The translations under genes were made by a program, and so were the position numbers. The notes below the pieces were generated by a model. The model did no database searches. It was not told where the DNA came from and was given only the letters and a program-made list of their open reading frames with translations. 53,646 nucleotides of DNA from NCBI GenBank assembly GCA_913020245.1, contig CAJWAD010000012.1, forward strand, positions 1-53,646, in the 5' to 3' direction. This document shows, one piece after another, positions 9,577 to 17,219 of this stretch. This DNA comes from an uncultured Oleiphilus sp. (GTDB lineage Bacteria > Pseudomonadota > Gammaproteobacteria > Pseudomonadales > Oleiphilaceae). Position 1 is the first letter of the stretch. Every line of letters begins with the position of its first letter.

Positions 9577-9843
9577 GTGATCATTCCTGTCGAACAACTC
9601 AGTGATGAAGCCTTAGATGGTTTGATAAAAGAATTTTGCCTGCGTGATTGGGGGTTGAATGAAACGGAACAACCGCTTGCCGAACGCGAACATTATGTTA
9701 AGCGGGCGCTTGAGAAAGGCGAACTAGTTGTGCTTTTTAGTGAATTGCACGAGTCGGCACAACTCGTTTCGCGCCAGTCAATAGAAATGGCCGCTTCATC
9801 AGAAGACCCGAGCATTGACCGTGGCTCGGAGTTCAGCCAGTGA
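9577..9843 (+). CDS. UPF0270 / YheU-like protein
   Basis: The product is 88 residues. Its N-terminal 70 residues match the YheU family: a MIIPxxxLSxEALxxLIxEFxLR start, a middle acidic helix, and a GELVVLFSELHESA segment. The function of this family is unknown. Translation starts with GTG at 9577; no ATG exists in a fitting position. The last bases overlap the start of the SWIM gene (GTGA, where the TGA stop shares bases with the next GTG), which implies translational coupling. The last 15-20 residues go beyond the usual family length. Confidence 0.85.
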   Translation: MIIPVEQLSDEALDGLIKEFCLRDWGLNETEQPLAEREHYVKRALEKGELVVLFSELHESAQLVSRQSIEMAASSEDPSIDRGSEFSQ

Positions 9844-11570
9844 CACAGCGTATTGTTAGTTCAGAAACCTTGTTAAAAATTGCGGGCAAAGAGCGTTTTC
9901 AGCGCGGGTTGCAGGCGAGCAAAACGCATAAGGTGACTAACTTTCAGAGTAAAGATTCGTCCGTGACTGCTGAAGTGCAGGGCCATCATGTGACCTTGCG
10001 TTATAAAGGCGAGTTAGTTGAGGGTGCCTGTGACTGCGCCGACTCTGATGGTTTCGAGTTTTGCCATCATTGTGTGCAGGTGACATTGCATGCCAATAAA
10101 ATTGCTCAACAGTTACTGTCCCTCTCCAAAGGCCCCGACAAATCTAAAATTTTGGCATTCTTGTTAGGCCAAGAAAAACAAGTATTAGCAAAGCAGTTGC
10201 TCGAATTACTTGAAGAAAATACAACGCAGTTCGAGCGTTTCTTATTGAAGGCCTCCTTAGAAAATGGGCAATGTGATTTTACTGAATTGCGCGCCCAAAT
10301 AACTGAGATTACCCGCCCGCAAAAATCTTTATTTAGCCAGCGTCAGGTAAAGCATTACCTTTCGCGTATCGAGCGTTTTTTGATTGAACTCGAGGCGTCC
10401 AATTATTTGCATGAGCCGGATGCAATGTTTAAGTTGGTTGAGTATTTTATTGCGCGTACGAATGCCTTGCTGGATGTGGTGAATGACTGTTGGGATTATC
10501 AGCATGAGATAAGCCAGAGCCTTGCGCGCCTATATTTGGCGTTATTTGAAAGGCAAGAGGGGCGTTTGCTTACCCGAGTGAAGCGGTTTGAAAAGCTATT
10601 TTTAAATGATCGGCATTCGATTCTAGGCCGAGATTATGCGCCTTATCTGCAAGGAAATTCAAAATTAGTGGGTGTGTTTGAGGCGCGATTGCAAACGATT
10701 TGGGCGCGCAAACACTTTGCTAAGCATTCGGATGCATTGGCGCAGCCCACTTTGCCCGAGCTCACAAACGATTGGCAGTGGCGAAATATAGCAAGTTATC
10801 TTGTTGCTTTACCGGTCCCCGATGGGCTCAAGGACGTGTCCTCTGCTACTTGGATGTTTAGTCTTCGAGAATGCTTAGCGCAAAGTTCTGAGGCTTATAT
10901 GTCTTGGTATACAGATTTAATAAAGGAGCAGGATACCACGCAAGCGCTTGCGGTAATTCAACAGGGCTTAAAAGCGTTTCCTGACAGTGAACGGTTGTTG
11001 GAGGCCACGTTAACGACCTTAACTAAAGATAAAAATATTGAAGCCTTGAAGCGTTTAGTAGCTGCCTATCCTCTGGAAGCTGGGCAAGCATTTTATGCGC
11101 ATAGGGAGCAGTTTGGTGACCAAGCGCTCAGGGGGTTAACCGAAACGTATGCCCAACATTTTAAGGCGGTAGGGCATAAACAAGAGATGGATGACCGCCC
11201 TGCACAAGCGCATGCGTTGATGCTTGACCTGTATCTAGCGTTAACAATGCACGATGAGGCCGTCGCCTTCGTACTAAAGAACCCGCAATTAGTAAAGTTT
11301 GAAAGGCGTATCGAATTAGCAAAACTTTTGGATAAGACATCGACTAAAAGTGCGATAAAAATTCGAGAGTCTTTGCTCGGCGATTTACTCGCAAAAGAGC
11401 AAAATAGAGCAGATTATCTGGCAGCAGAGGTGCTCGCAGCGCTGCAAAAAAACTACCGTCAACAAGGGCTGGGCGACCGTCAGCTAGACTTATGTCTTGC
11501 ACCTTTAGAGTCGTTGATCCGTAAGCGGCCCAACTTTACAAAGCTCGCTAGGCAATACTGTCAGGTGTAG
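9840..11570 (+). CDS. SWIM zinc finger protein
   Basis: The 576-residue product carries a SWIM zinc finger near its N-terminus: Cys64-x-Cys66-x8-Cys75-x-His77. Zinc-binding SWIM domains mediate protein or nucleic-acid contacts. The rest of the protein is helical and rich in Leu, Glu and Lys, with repeat-like segments resembling TPR solenoids (ALAVIQQGLKAFPDSERLLEATL). It starts with GTG overlapping the YheU-like stop, so the two are coupled. No catalytic motif is visible. The role is unknown. It is the last plus-strand gene before the minus-strand EPS locus. Confidence 0.8.
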   Translation: MTQRIVSSETLLKIAGKERFQRGLQASKTHKVTNFQSKDSSVTAEVQGHHVTLRYKGELVEGACDCADSDGFEFCHHCVQVTLHANKIAQQLLSLSKGPDKSKILAFLLGQEKQVLAKQLLELLEENTTQFERFLLKASLENGQCDFTELRAQITEITRPQKSLFSQRQVKHYLSRIERFLIELEASNYLHEPDAMFKLVEYFIARTNALLDVVNDCWDYQHEISQSLARLYLALFERQEGRLLTRVKRFEKLFLNDRHSILGRDYAPYLQGNSKLVGVFEARLQTIWARKHFAKHSDALAQPTLPELTNDWQWRNIASYLVALPVPDGLKDVSSATWMFSLRECLAQSSEAYMSWYTDLIKEQDTTQALAVIQQGLKAFPDSERLLEATLTTLTKDKNIEALKRLVAAYPLEAGQAFYAHREQFGDQALRGLTETYAQHFKAVGHKQEMDDRPAQAHALMLDLYLALTMHDEAVAFVLKNPQLVKFERRIELAKLLDKTSTKSAIKIRESLLGDLLAKEQNRADYLAAEVLAALQKNYRQQGLGDRQLDLCLAPLESLIRKRPNFTKLARQYCQV

Positions 11571-11644
11571 TGGAAAACGAATTTCAGCGGGCGCTTCAGT
11601 CTTACGAAACGGCTCCAAAGCCGATGAATTAGTTTTTCTGCCTT

Positions 11645-12577
11645 TTAAAAAAGACGCGCCACTGTATATTTAAACTTTGTGACTAAATAGCGCAGATAAA
11701 ATCGCTTACAACAGTGGTCTGTGAGCAGCTCACGCGCGTCATCTAAATGGTGTTCTTTGATCTTCCAAAAAACAATATCTAGCAATTGCGCGGCAACAAA
11801 ATTAAGCATGGCGTTGCGCTGCCCAGCGGATGCTTCTTTTTCCGCATGTGATTTGATCTGGTTAATAAAGGACACATAGGTGTCAACATCCGTCGCTTTA
11901 TTAACTTCAGTACTGGTCATATGATCGCAGAAACAGAGCACACTCGGGCAATATACGATTTGCCAATGTAAAGCCACATCGCAGAAGAGGTCTTGATGAT
12001 TTTTCTCTGCCAGATTATTTGGAAAATTATCTAGTTGCCTCAAGATCTCTCGTTTCAGAGCCAAGCTTGAGAGACAAAATGGAGGATCGCCAAAGGCGGC
12101 CACATCAAAGTAATCATCTAATATTCTCGGCTCCGACGCGGGTATGTCGAATATGACCTTTGGGTCGGTATAGTTATCGCTGTTATCGACTAACTGGTAC
12201 GCCACTGAGTAAGCCCCTGCGTCTGGGAAGCGCGTATAGAGTTTGGTTAGCTCATCGAGCAAGTGCGTTTCCCAAAAATCACATTCTTGTAAAAATAGAA
12301 CAAGGTGGCCTCTCGCAGAAAGCGTTGCGTATTTTAGCGCATCTGTCCGATTGTTAAACAAGCCGGAGAGCACCCTTAACTGATGTGTTGCTTGTGCTTG
12401 ATCACACTGCTCTTCGATCGTTTTCTTAACATATTTGTTATAGCCGACAGGCGCAATAATCAATTCAAAATCACGATTTGACTGCATTAAGACAGATCTA
12501 ATAGGGCGTATCGTCAACGCCTGTCTTTTCTGAGGCGCAATGATTACGCTAAACATAGGGGCGTTTGATCTTGTCAT
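11645..12577 (-). CDS. glycosyltransferase, family 2-like
   Basis: The 310-residue product has the GT-A start MFSVIIAPQK and the usual order of elements (VLMQSNRDFELIIAP, ARGHLVLFLQECDFWETHLL). The catalytic Asp-x-Asp is not canonical: the expected position reads QECDF. It should transfer a sugar to a lipid-linked repeat unit at the inner face of the membrane. I chose the ATG at 12577 because TAGGAGG lies six bases upstream; a longer frame from 12607 lacks such a site. It is the last gene of the unit starting at the sigma-54 promoter at 14317. If the missing DxD is real, activity may be reduced or use a different metal site. Confidence 0.72.
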   Translation of the reverse strand: MTRSNAPMFSVIIAPQKRQALTIRPIRSVLMQSNRDFELIIAPVGYNKYVKKTIEEQCDQAQATHQLRVLSGLFNNRTDALKYATLSARGHLVLFLQECDFWETHLLDELTKLYTRFPDAGAYSVAYQLVDNSDNYTDPKVIFDIPASEPRILDDYFDVAAFGDPPFCLSSLALKREILRQLDNFPNNLAEKNHQDLFCDVALHWQIVYCPSVLCFCDHMTSTEVNKATDVDTYVSFINQIKSHAEKEASAGQRNAMLNFVAAQLLDIVFWKIKEHHLDDARELLTDHCCKRFYLRYLVTKFKYTVARLF

Positions 12578-12625
12578 GTGCAACCTCCTATGCAATCGTT
12601 GTAGCAAGTCACGGATCGATCGTGT

Positions 12626-12799
12626 TTAACTATAAACATAGAGAATGCTCTCCGCCGACTGCGCTTGTATGGCAGTTAAAACGTTCGTAGTAAGACGCCG
12701 CCCCGGTTTTGATGCGGTATCTGTTTTTGGCGTGTCTACCAGAAGAAAGCACACTTCTTTGGACACACGATCCAATCGAATTAATCGATTTGTGGCCAT
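12626..12799 (-). CDS. small hypothetical protein, 57 residues
   Basis: An ATG lies four bases after the TAA of the sugar transferase gene and opens a 57-codon frame on the same strand, filling most of the gap before the next glycosyltransferase. Codon choice looks like that of the neighbours and the product (MATNRLIRLDRVSKEV...) is basic at its start with no signal or membrane segment. I recognise no family. Translational coupling to the preceding stop is possible because no strong Shine-Dalgarno site is present (AAGGG is 14 bases away). It could also be non-coding leader sequence. Confidence 0.38.
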   Translation of the reverse strand: MATNRLIRLDRVSKEVCFLLVDTPKTDTASKPGRRLTTNVLTAIQAQSAESILYVYS

Positions 12800-12803
12800 A
12801 TTT

Positions 12804-13475
12804 TTAATAAGCACCCTTACCGAATAAAACCACGGGAATTGTTGCAAACAAGATTTGCAGATCTGCGGCCCAATTGCGGTCGTTCACATAACGAAGATCC
12901 AACTCAATTTGTTCTTCAAATGTGGTATCGGCGCGGCCCGACACCTGCCAGAGGCCGGTAAGTCCTGGCGCTGCATAGAGTCTTTTTCTGGCATGCATAC
13001 TGTATTGATCACACTCATTTACCAGTGCGGGCCGAGGGCCAATCAGCAACATGTCACCCTTCACGACGTTTAAAAGTTGCGGGAGTTCGTCGATCGAATA
13101 TTTTCTGATAAACCGCCCAAATGTTGTGACGCGAGGGTCATTGAATAACTTTTGGCAAATACCTTCTCGGTCGCTTTTACAGGTGTTCATATCGGGATAA
13201 TCAGGATCTGAGGAAGTACGCATTGACCGAAATTTATAGAATGAAAATCTGCGGCCATTAAGACCAACGCGGGTTTGACGAAAAATTGCATGTCCAGGGC
13301 TTTCGAGTGAAATGATAACCGCAACAACAAGTAAAAATGGACTGAGGAGGATCAGGCTCAGGCTAGCTATAAATCGCTGCAAAAATGGGTTGAGTCCACC
13401 ACTTGATGAACCGAGTATTGAGCGCGTTCTTTTTATCGAAAATGGGTCGATTCTTGTTTGGATGTCTGTATTCAT
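12804..13475 (-). CDS. initiating sugar-phosphate transferase (bacterial sugar transferase family)
   Basis: The 223-residue product is a monotopic polyprenyl-phosphate hexose- or HexNAc-1-phosphate transferase, which starts repeat-unit assembly by loading the first sugar phosphate on undecaprenyl phosphate. It has one hydrophobic segment (about 30-55) and all family blocks: GHAIFRQTRVGLNGRRFSFYKFRSM, YSIDELPQLLNVVKGDMLLIGPRPAL, YAAPGLTGLWQVSGR and a C-terminal YVNDRNWAADLQIL. It lacks the multi-span N-terminal domain of WcaJ/WbaP, so it is the minimal PglC-like core. It is second in the transcription unit behind the WecG-like transferase, with a 42-base gap. Confidence 0.93.
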   Translation of the reverse strand: MNTDIQTRIDPFSIKRTRSILGSSSGGLNPFLQRFIASLSLILLSPFLLVVAVIISLESPGHAIFRQTRVGLNGRRFSFYKFRSMRTSSDPDYPDMNTCKSDREGICQKLFNDPRVTTFGRFIRKYSIDELPQLLNVVKGDMLLIGPRPALVNECDQYSMHARKRLYAAPGLTGLWQVSGRADTTFEEQIELDLRYVNDRNWAADLQILFATIPVVLFGKGAY

Positions 13476-13517
13476 TTCTCTACTCCAATATTCTGACTGT
13501 TCAACTGTATACCGCTT

Positions 13518-14273
13518 TCAGGCTGATGCTTTTCGAAGATGCCAAAAGCATCGCCATAAAAAAATCGGATTCCCAATGACATATCGATGAAATTTTGTGC
13601 GTGGTTCCTGCAAGAGTCGCCATATCCATTCCATACCCTTGCGCCTAAGCCAGAGCGGTGCGCGCGGAATTTGACCCGAATAAAAGTCAAATAGCCCGCC
13701 TACTGCAAGCACAGTATTTACCTTTAGCTTGACCTTGTTTTGCTGCATCCAATGCTCTTGAATGGGTGAGCCAAAACCAATTAACAAAATATCGGTCTTG
13801 GCAGCATTGATCTGTTCGATAACATCAGAAGACTCGTTAACGTTAAAATAGCCATGATGTGTACCTGCGATTTCGAGCCCTGGATGAGTTTGTTTGAGTT
13901 GGTCTGCGGCGCTCTCTGCGATGCCTGGTTTAGAGCCAAGTAAAAAAATGCGCTTACCGGCGGCGACCGCGCGTTCGCATAACTTGGGTAACATGTCCGT
14001 GCCATTTACATTTTCTCGCACCTGTAAATTAAGACAGTTCGCTGCGATTCGTATACCCGAGCCATCTGGAAAGACCCAGTTGGCATCATTTACGGCATCA
14101 GTCAGGTCGTTAGTATGTTTTGCAAGGTTGAGTGTATTTACATTCACAAAACAGATAGTTTGTGGATACTGTTGTCGGCGATAGAACACAACTTTTTCAA
14201 CGGCCTCGCGCATGCTGAGATTGTCAATTTGAATATTGAATAGTGAAAAATATCGGGGTGTTGCTTTGTTCAT
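13518..14273 (-). CDS. WecG/TagA/CpsF family glycosyltransferase
   Basis: The 251-residue product is a GT26-type enzyme that adds a second sugar, often from UDP-ManNAc, ManNAcA or glucose, to a polyprenyl-linked first sugar. It shows the hallmark segments FVNVNTLNLA, WVFPDGSGI, GKRIFLLGSKPG and LIGFGSPIQEHWMQ, and a conserved C-terminus (LWLRRKGMEWIWRLLQEP). It heads the unit 14273 to 11645 with the initiating transferase and a GT2 protein. A sigma-54 promoter (14317-14332) lies 44 bases upstream of its ATG. Donor sugar is unknown. Confidence 0.92.
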   Translation of the reverse strand: MNKATPRYFSLFNIQIDNLSMREAVEKVVFYRRQQYPQTICFVNVNTLNLAKHTNDLTDAVNDANWVFPDGSGIRIAANCLNLQVRENVNGTDMLPKLCERAVAAGKRIFLLGSKPGIAESAADQLKQTHPGLEIAGTHHGYFNVNESSDVIEQINAAKTDILLIGFGSPIQEHWMQQNKVKLKVNTVLAVGGLFDFYSGQIPRAPLWLRRKGMEWIWRLLQEPRTKFHRYVIGNPIFLWRCFWHLRKASA

Positions 14274-14316
14274 TTAGGCCAACCTTTCTACTATTTTTCT
14301 GACTGCTCATTTACAA

Positions 14317-14332
14317 AGCATAGGATGTGCCA
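14317..14332 (-). promoter_or_regulatory. sigma-54 (-24/-12) promoter P1, upstream of WecG-like unit
   Basis: Read on the minus strand the site is TGGCACATCCTATGCT, with GG and GC at exactly the -24/-12 spacing and TGGCAC in full. The predicted start of transcription is about 14305, giving a leader of roughly 30 bases. No TTGCAnAATGCA-type site is visible upstream; instead a 13-base inverted repeat lies at 14381-14425. Confidence 0.7.
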
Positions 14333-14380
14333 TTTTTTAAGTTGTTGTTTTATATATAAAAAAGTATTTTTAGTGCGAGG

Positions 14381-14425
14381 CAGATTAAGAATTATTTTTC
14401 AATTTGATAATCAATTCTTAATCTG
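14381..14425. repeat. perfect 13-bp inverted repeat upstream of P1
   Basis: CAGATTAAGAATT (14381-14393) is followed after 19 bases by its exact reverse complement AATTCTTAATCTG (14413-14425). The pair sits 50-93 bases upstream of the -24 element of P1, where an activator could bind. It also lies downstream of the small lipoprotein gene, so an RNA hairpin ending that transcript is the alternative. The rest of 14426-14614 holds no gene I can support, apart from a weak GTTTG-GCAA-CAAAC hairpin at 14549-14562. Confidence 0.55.
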
Positions 14426-14614
14426 AAAACGCGTGGTAGGTGATGGCACATACTCACTTCATAAGGTGGATTCAATAGAGAGAAAAAGTAGCCATGAGGT
14501 ATCAGATTAACATTGGGGCTTCATGTATTTGAACGGCTTGGCGGTATTGTTTGGCAACAAACTAATTAGGCGGGTCAAATGCCTTGGAATAAAAAGTTTC
14601 AATCTTCAGAATTA

Positions 14615-14758
14615 TTACAAAGGATTAGTATTGAGCCCGATATGATGCGTGTTCGGACGATGAGTTTCCGTTGAATCGCTGCTAATGACCTGGTTGCAAG
14701 AAAAGATGACCAGTAACAGAATGATCCACGGTGGTAAGGTTTTGAGTGCTGTAAACAT
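14615..14758 (-). CDS. small predicted lipoprotein or secreted peptide, 47 residues, with its own sigma-54 promoter
   Basis: A 47-codon frame begins at an ATG preceded by GAAAGGGTGAAG. Residues 1-20 form a classical export signal: a short Lys-containing n-region, then PPWIILLLVIFS, followed by Cys21 in an IFSC lipobox-like context. The mature part would be only about 27 polar residues (starting CNQVISSDSTETHRPN). I recognise no family. The support is regulatory: a sigma-54 promoter (14794-14809) sits 36 bases before the ATG and an activator-like site (14885-14897) lies further upstream, as for the EPS units. It lies between the OmpA-like gene and the WecG-like unit. Possible roles are a matrix or export accessory, or a signal peptide; these are guesses. 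Confidence 0.6.
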   Translation of the reverse strand: MFTALKTLPPWIILLLVIFSCNQVISSDSTETHRPNTHHIGLNTNPL

Positions 14759-14793
14759 AAGCTTCACCCTTTCGTTGCGCTAGGCCTACGAGA

Positions 14794-14809
14794 AGCTAAA
14801 TTGATGCCA
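14794..14809 (-). promoter_or_regulatory. sigma-54 promoter P2, upstream of the 47-residue lipoprotein gene
   Basis: Minus-strand reading TGGCATCAATTTAGCT has GG and GC at the exact -24/-12 distance; TGGCAT differs from consensus TGGCAC at one base. The expected transcript start near 14782 lies 24 bases before the ATG. Confidence 0.62.
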
Positions 14810-14884
14810 CTAATGGGAACTATCGTTTTTTCAGGCGCTTATACGTTTATTTTACTGCTGGTCAGGCCTTGAGGCATGAAGCTT

Positions 14885-14897
14885 GTGCGTTTTGCAA
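14885..14897. promoter_or_regulatory. putative activator site (UAS) for P2
   Basis: On the minus strand this reads TTGCAAAACGCAC, matching the shared motif TTGCAnAATGCAn at all but one fixed position. It lies 76 bases upstream of the P2 -24 element, between P2 and the stop of the OmpA-like gene. Confidence 0.5.
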
Positions 14898-14916
14898 AGC
14901 AGTCTTGTTTAGCATC

Positions 14917-15648
14917 CTAATCTGTACCCAACACTTCAATTAATGTGCGTCTGTTTTCATGAAGTTGTGTATTGCTATGTGCGGCATCTTGAAGCTGCGT
15001 TTCGCCGAATGCAAAGGACTTAATTTGTGTGGCGAGGATACCCGCTTTTACCAGTGCATTTTTAACTGATGCTGCGCGTTTTGAGGCTAAATTGAAGTTG
15101 CTAGCGATTGACCCGCGATAATCGGCTTGGCCATAAATTTTCAAGCTAGCATCTGGCTGTGCCTGTTGAAGAACACATGCCCAATTGCTGAGTGCGAGGG
15201 CTTGTTCAGCGGTAAGTTTGAAGGCATTGGTCTCAAAATAAATTTGGGGTAAGGGAGCCGTGTGTGTTTTACAGGGCGACCGATTCGTCGCCATCAGTTC
15301 TTCGCCGCCGTCTTTTTCGTTGTCGCTATAGGTATCTTTTTCGATGTCCATAAAAATCTTTAACTGGGCGGGAGCCGCACCTTTGGATAAATATAAGTCT
15401 TGGCGAAATTGGTGATCAAATAAGGGTAATGCTGCAATCATGTGGTTTTTATTTAACCTGTGATCTAAGGCAACTACTTGAGGAGATAAGCCCACTTTTT
15501 TACCGTTTAAATAAAGCATTGCTTTACTTGGTGCGGTGAGAATGTAGGTCTGCTCAATTAAACGTTCGTCTAGAATTTCTTCCGCGACTAGGGTTTTTAC
15601 GTCCAATAAAAGTACGGATAGAATCAATGTGATTATATAGCCGGGCAT
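14917..15648 (-). CDS. OmpA-family protein with C-terminal peptidoglycan-binding domain
   Basis: After a signal-peptide-like N-terminus (ITLILSVLLLDVKTLVAEE) comes a roughly 120-residue region of unknown fold and then an OmpA/MotB-type domain. The latter is marked by PQIYFETNAFKLT, IYGQADYRGS, NLASKRAASVKNALVKAGI and a C-terminal NRRTLIEV. This domain binds meso-diaminopimelate in peptidoglycan. I prefer the ATG at 15648 because GGAG is six bases upstream; the longer frame from 15702 overlaps the previous gene by eight bases and has no ribosome site. It closes the unit that begins at the promoter at 20572. In an EPS context it may anchor the export machinery to the wall; this is inference. 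Confidence 0.8.
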   Translation of the reverse strand: MPGYIITLILSVLLLDVKTLVAEEILDERLIEQTYILTAPSKAMLYLNGKKVGLSPQVVALDHRLNKNHMIAALPLFDHQFRQDLYLSKGAAPAQLKIFMDIEKDTYSDNEKDGGEELMATNRSPCKTHTAPLPQIYFETNAFKLTAEQALALSNWACVLQQAQPDASLKIYGQADYRGSIASNFNLASKRAASVKNALVKAGILATQIKSFAFGETQLQDAAHSNTQLHENRRTLIEVLGTD

Positions 15649-15694
15649 GGGCATCTCCGTTCTAATTAGAGCGAGTTGTTTACCGGTCTTAGGG

Positions 15695-16297
15695 TTATTC
15701 ATCTAACAGTCTTGCTAGTGCATTAAGCATGAGTGAGAGACGAACCTCCAAATCGACTGATGGAAGCGGCAATACGGTGTAGCCGTGACTGGCATAAGTT
15801 CGACCAAGTACTTTGAACAGTGCTGATGATTCGTTTTTACTTTCATTTCGCCCTGTGTGTTTCCTCTCGGCGAATGTAGTCAGCGTTTCGCAGTTTACGA
15901 TGACCTGGTAAGAGAATGTTGAAATGAGTGCTTTGTCTTGGAACGCATGACTGAACCCGACGCCGTGATGAGAGAGGTACGCAAGTCCGTCCAGTCGCCC
16001 TCGATCGAGAAAGGTCATGTTATCTTTTTGTGTGGTCTCTTCCGCATTGCGTTGCGCCTGTAAGATCATTTCTTGGAATTCAAATGGATGGTGAATTCGC
16101 CAATGACAGAAATGTGTCGCCCCCATTTCTAATTGCAGCCTATCGATAACCCTGATTGCTTGTTCGGGTATGGTGTTAAAGCCGAGCGTCTTTAGACGAT
16201 TGATGAGACTGGTCTTACCGGCACAAGGCCCGCCGGTTAATACGACATTTAATGGTAATGGTTGCAGACGGTTGATGGTATCGATGAGTGTGAACAT
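15695..16297 (-). CDS. P-loop ATP-binding protein of the AAA_28 type
   Basis: The 200-residue product has a Walker A motif TGGPCAGKTS at about residues 21-30, a conserved FLDRGRLDGLAYL segment, and the order typical of the AAA_28 (NadR/Ttd14-like) ATPases. These resemble small-molecule or nucleoside kinases, but the reaction is unknown. It is the sixth gene of the unit headed by the GT4 protein at 20514, starting 19 bases after the GT2 stop. The downstream OmpA-like gene may overlap its stop if the longer start is used. In this context it may phosphorylate a sugar or lipid precursor, but nothing in the sequence proves that. Confidence 0.75.
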   Translation of the reverse strand: MFTLIDTINRLQPLPLNVVLTGGPCAGKTSLINRLKTLGFNTIPEQAIRVIDRLQLEMGATHFCHWRIHHPFEFQEMILQAQRNAEETTQKDNMTFLDRGRLDGLAYLSHHGVGFSHAFQDKALISTFSYQVIVNCETLTTFAERKHTGRNESKNESSALFKVLGRTYASHGYTVLPLPSVDLEVRLSLMLNALARLLDE

Positions 16298-16316
16298 CTG
16301 GTTTGACCTTGGTACA

Positions 16317-17219
16317 TCACTTTACAGTGCTATCGAGGACCACTGCTTGGCCGAGGCTTGTGTCGAAGCATTTATCTGAGATACGCTTCGTGCCGAGCCT
16401 AAGCCCCTGAAAGTAAGCCCATTGGTAGACGAGTCGTTTTGGCAATATGCTCGGAATAGATCGCCAATCATGCATGCGTACATGGAAGATCATATCGTTG
16501 GCGGTCATGGTCACTAACTCGCGCAAACGCTCGTAAATATTTGGCCTTTTTTTAAAGATAAAACAATCTGCTTCGCCTTCGACAAAGCGGCGGCCATAAA
16601 TCTCTTTTAATGAATAATTATGCGAATGCATGGTCGTTGCCGTTGGGACATAAGCAATTTTATGTCCCATTTGTCGTGCCCATTCGCCCCATTCGGTGTC
16701 TTCCGAGGCCCATGCATCGGTGTAAAATGGATGCTGCTTCAGCGCGTCTTGTCTGATTGCGGCCAGTGGAAATGATAAGGTAATCCAGCTTGGTTTATCC
16801 TGAGCATGTTCGGGAAAGCTCACGGCATAGTCGCGTTTGACCCACGTTTCAGCTTCGGGTCTCGCCAGTTGGCGACCATAGGCAGCGACAAGGTTTTCGT
16901 CATCAAACGCACTGACCAAATTGCCGAGACTATTTGGTGATAGCATGACGCTGTCTGAATTAAGGAAGACGATTAAGTCACTGTTGCAGTGTGCGATGGC
17001 TTCATTCAACACTTTCCCTGGGTAGTAGTGTTCGGGGGCTATCTCAATAAGACGGCAGGGGTAAGCTGAAACGAATTCTAAGGTTCGATCTGTTGAGCCG
17101 GAGTCGACTACTAACAGTTCGAAGTCTTTGAAGTGTTGAGAAAATAGGGCGGATAGCGCTTCAGCGATCACCCAATCGCTATTTTTACAGCGCATAATGA
17201 TTGTTACGTGTTTGTTCAT
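16317..17219 (-). CDS. glycosyltransferase family 2 (rhamnosyltransferase-like)
   Basis: The 300-residue product has a clear GT-A fold: VTIIMRCKNSDWVIAEAL, a VVDSGSTDRTLE nucleotide-binding block, FLNSDSV at the metal-binding position (NSDS in place of DxD, as in some rhamnosyltransferases), and an EDTEW catalytic-base segment. It transfers an activated sugar during repeat-unit assembly in the cytoplasm. Its ATG shares bases with the deacetylase stop (TAATG), indicating translational coupling. Donor and linkage cannot be read. Confidence 0.87.
   Translation of the reverse strand: MNKHVTIIMRCKNSDWVIAEALSALFSQHFKDFELLVVDSGSTDRTLEFVSAYPCRLIEIAPEHYYPGKVLNEAIAHCNSDLIVFLNSDSVMLSPNSLGNLVSAFDDENLVAAYGRQLARPEAETWVKRDYAVSFPEHAQDKPSWITLSFPLAAIRQDALKQHPFYTDAWASEDTEWGEWARQMGHKIAYVPTATTMHSHNYSLKEIYGRRFVEGEADCFIFKKRPNIYERLRELVTMTANDMIFHVRMHDWRSIPSILPKRLVYQWAYFQGLRLGTKRISDKCFDTSLGQAVVLDSTVK

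Noticed and set aside
14443..14458. Plus-strand TGGCACATACTCACTT as a divergent sigma-54 promoter
   Set aside because: It has a good -24 half but no GC at the -12 distance.
14579..14674. 31-codon plus-strand frame (MPWNKKFQSS...) with AGGCGGG before the ATG
   Set aside because: It overlaps the better-supported minus-strand 47-codon gene, has no promoter I can recognise, and no export or family features.
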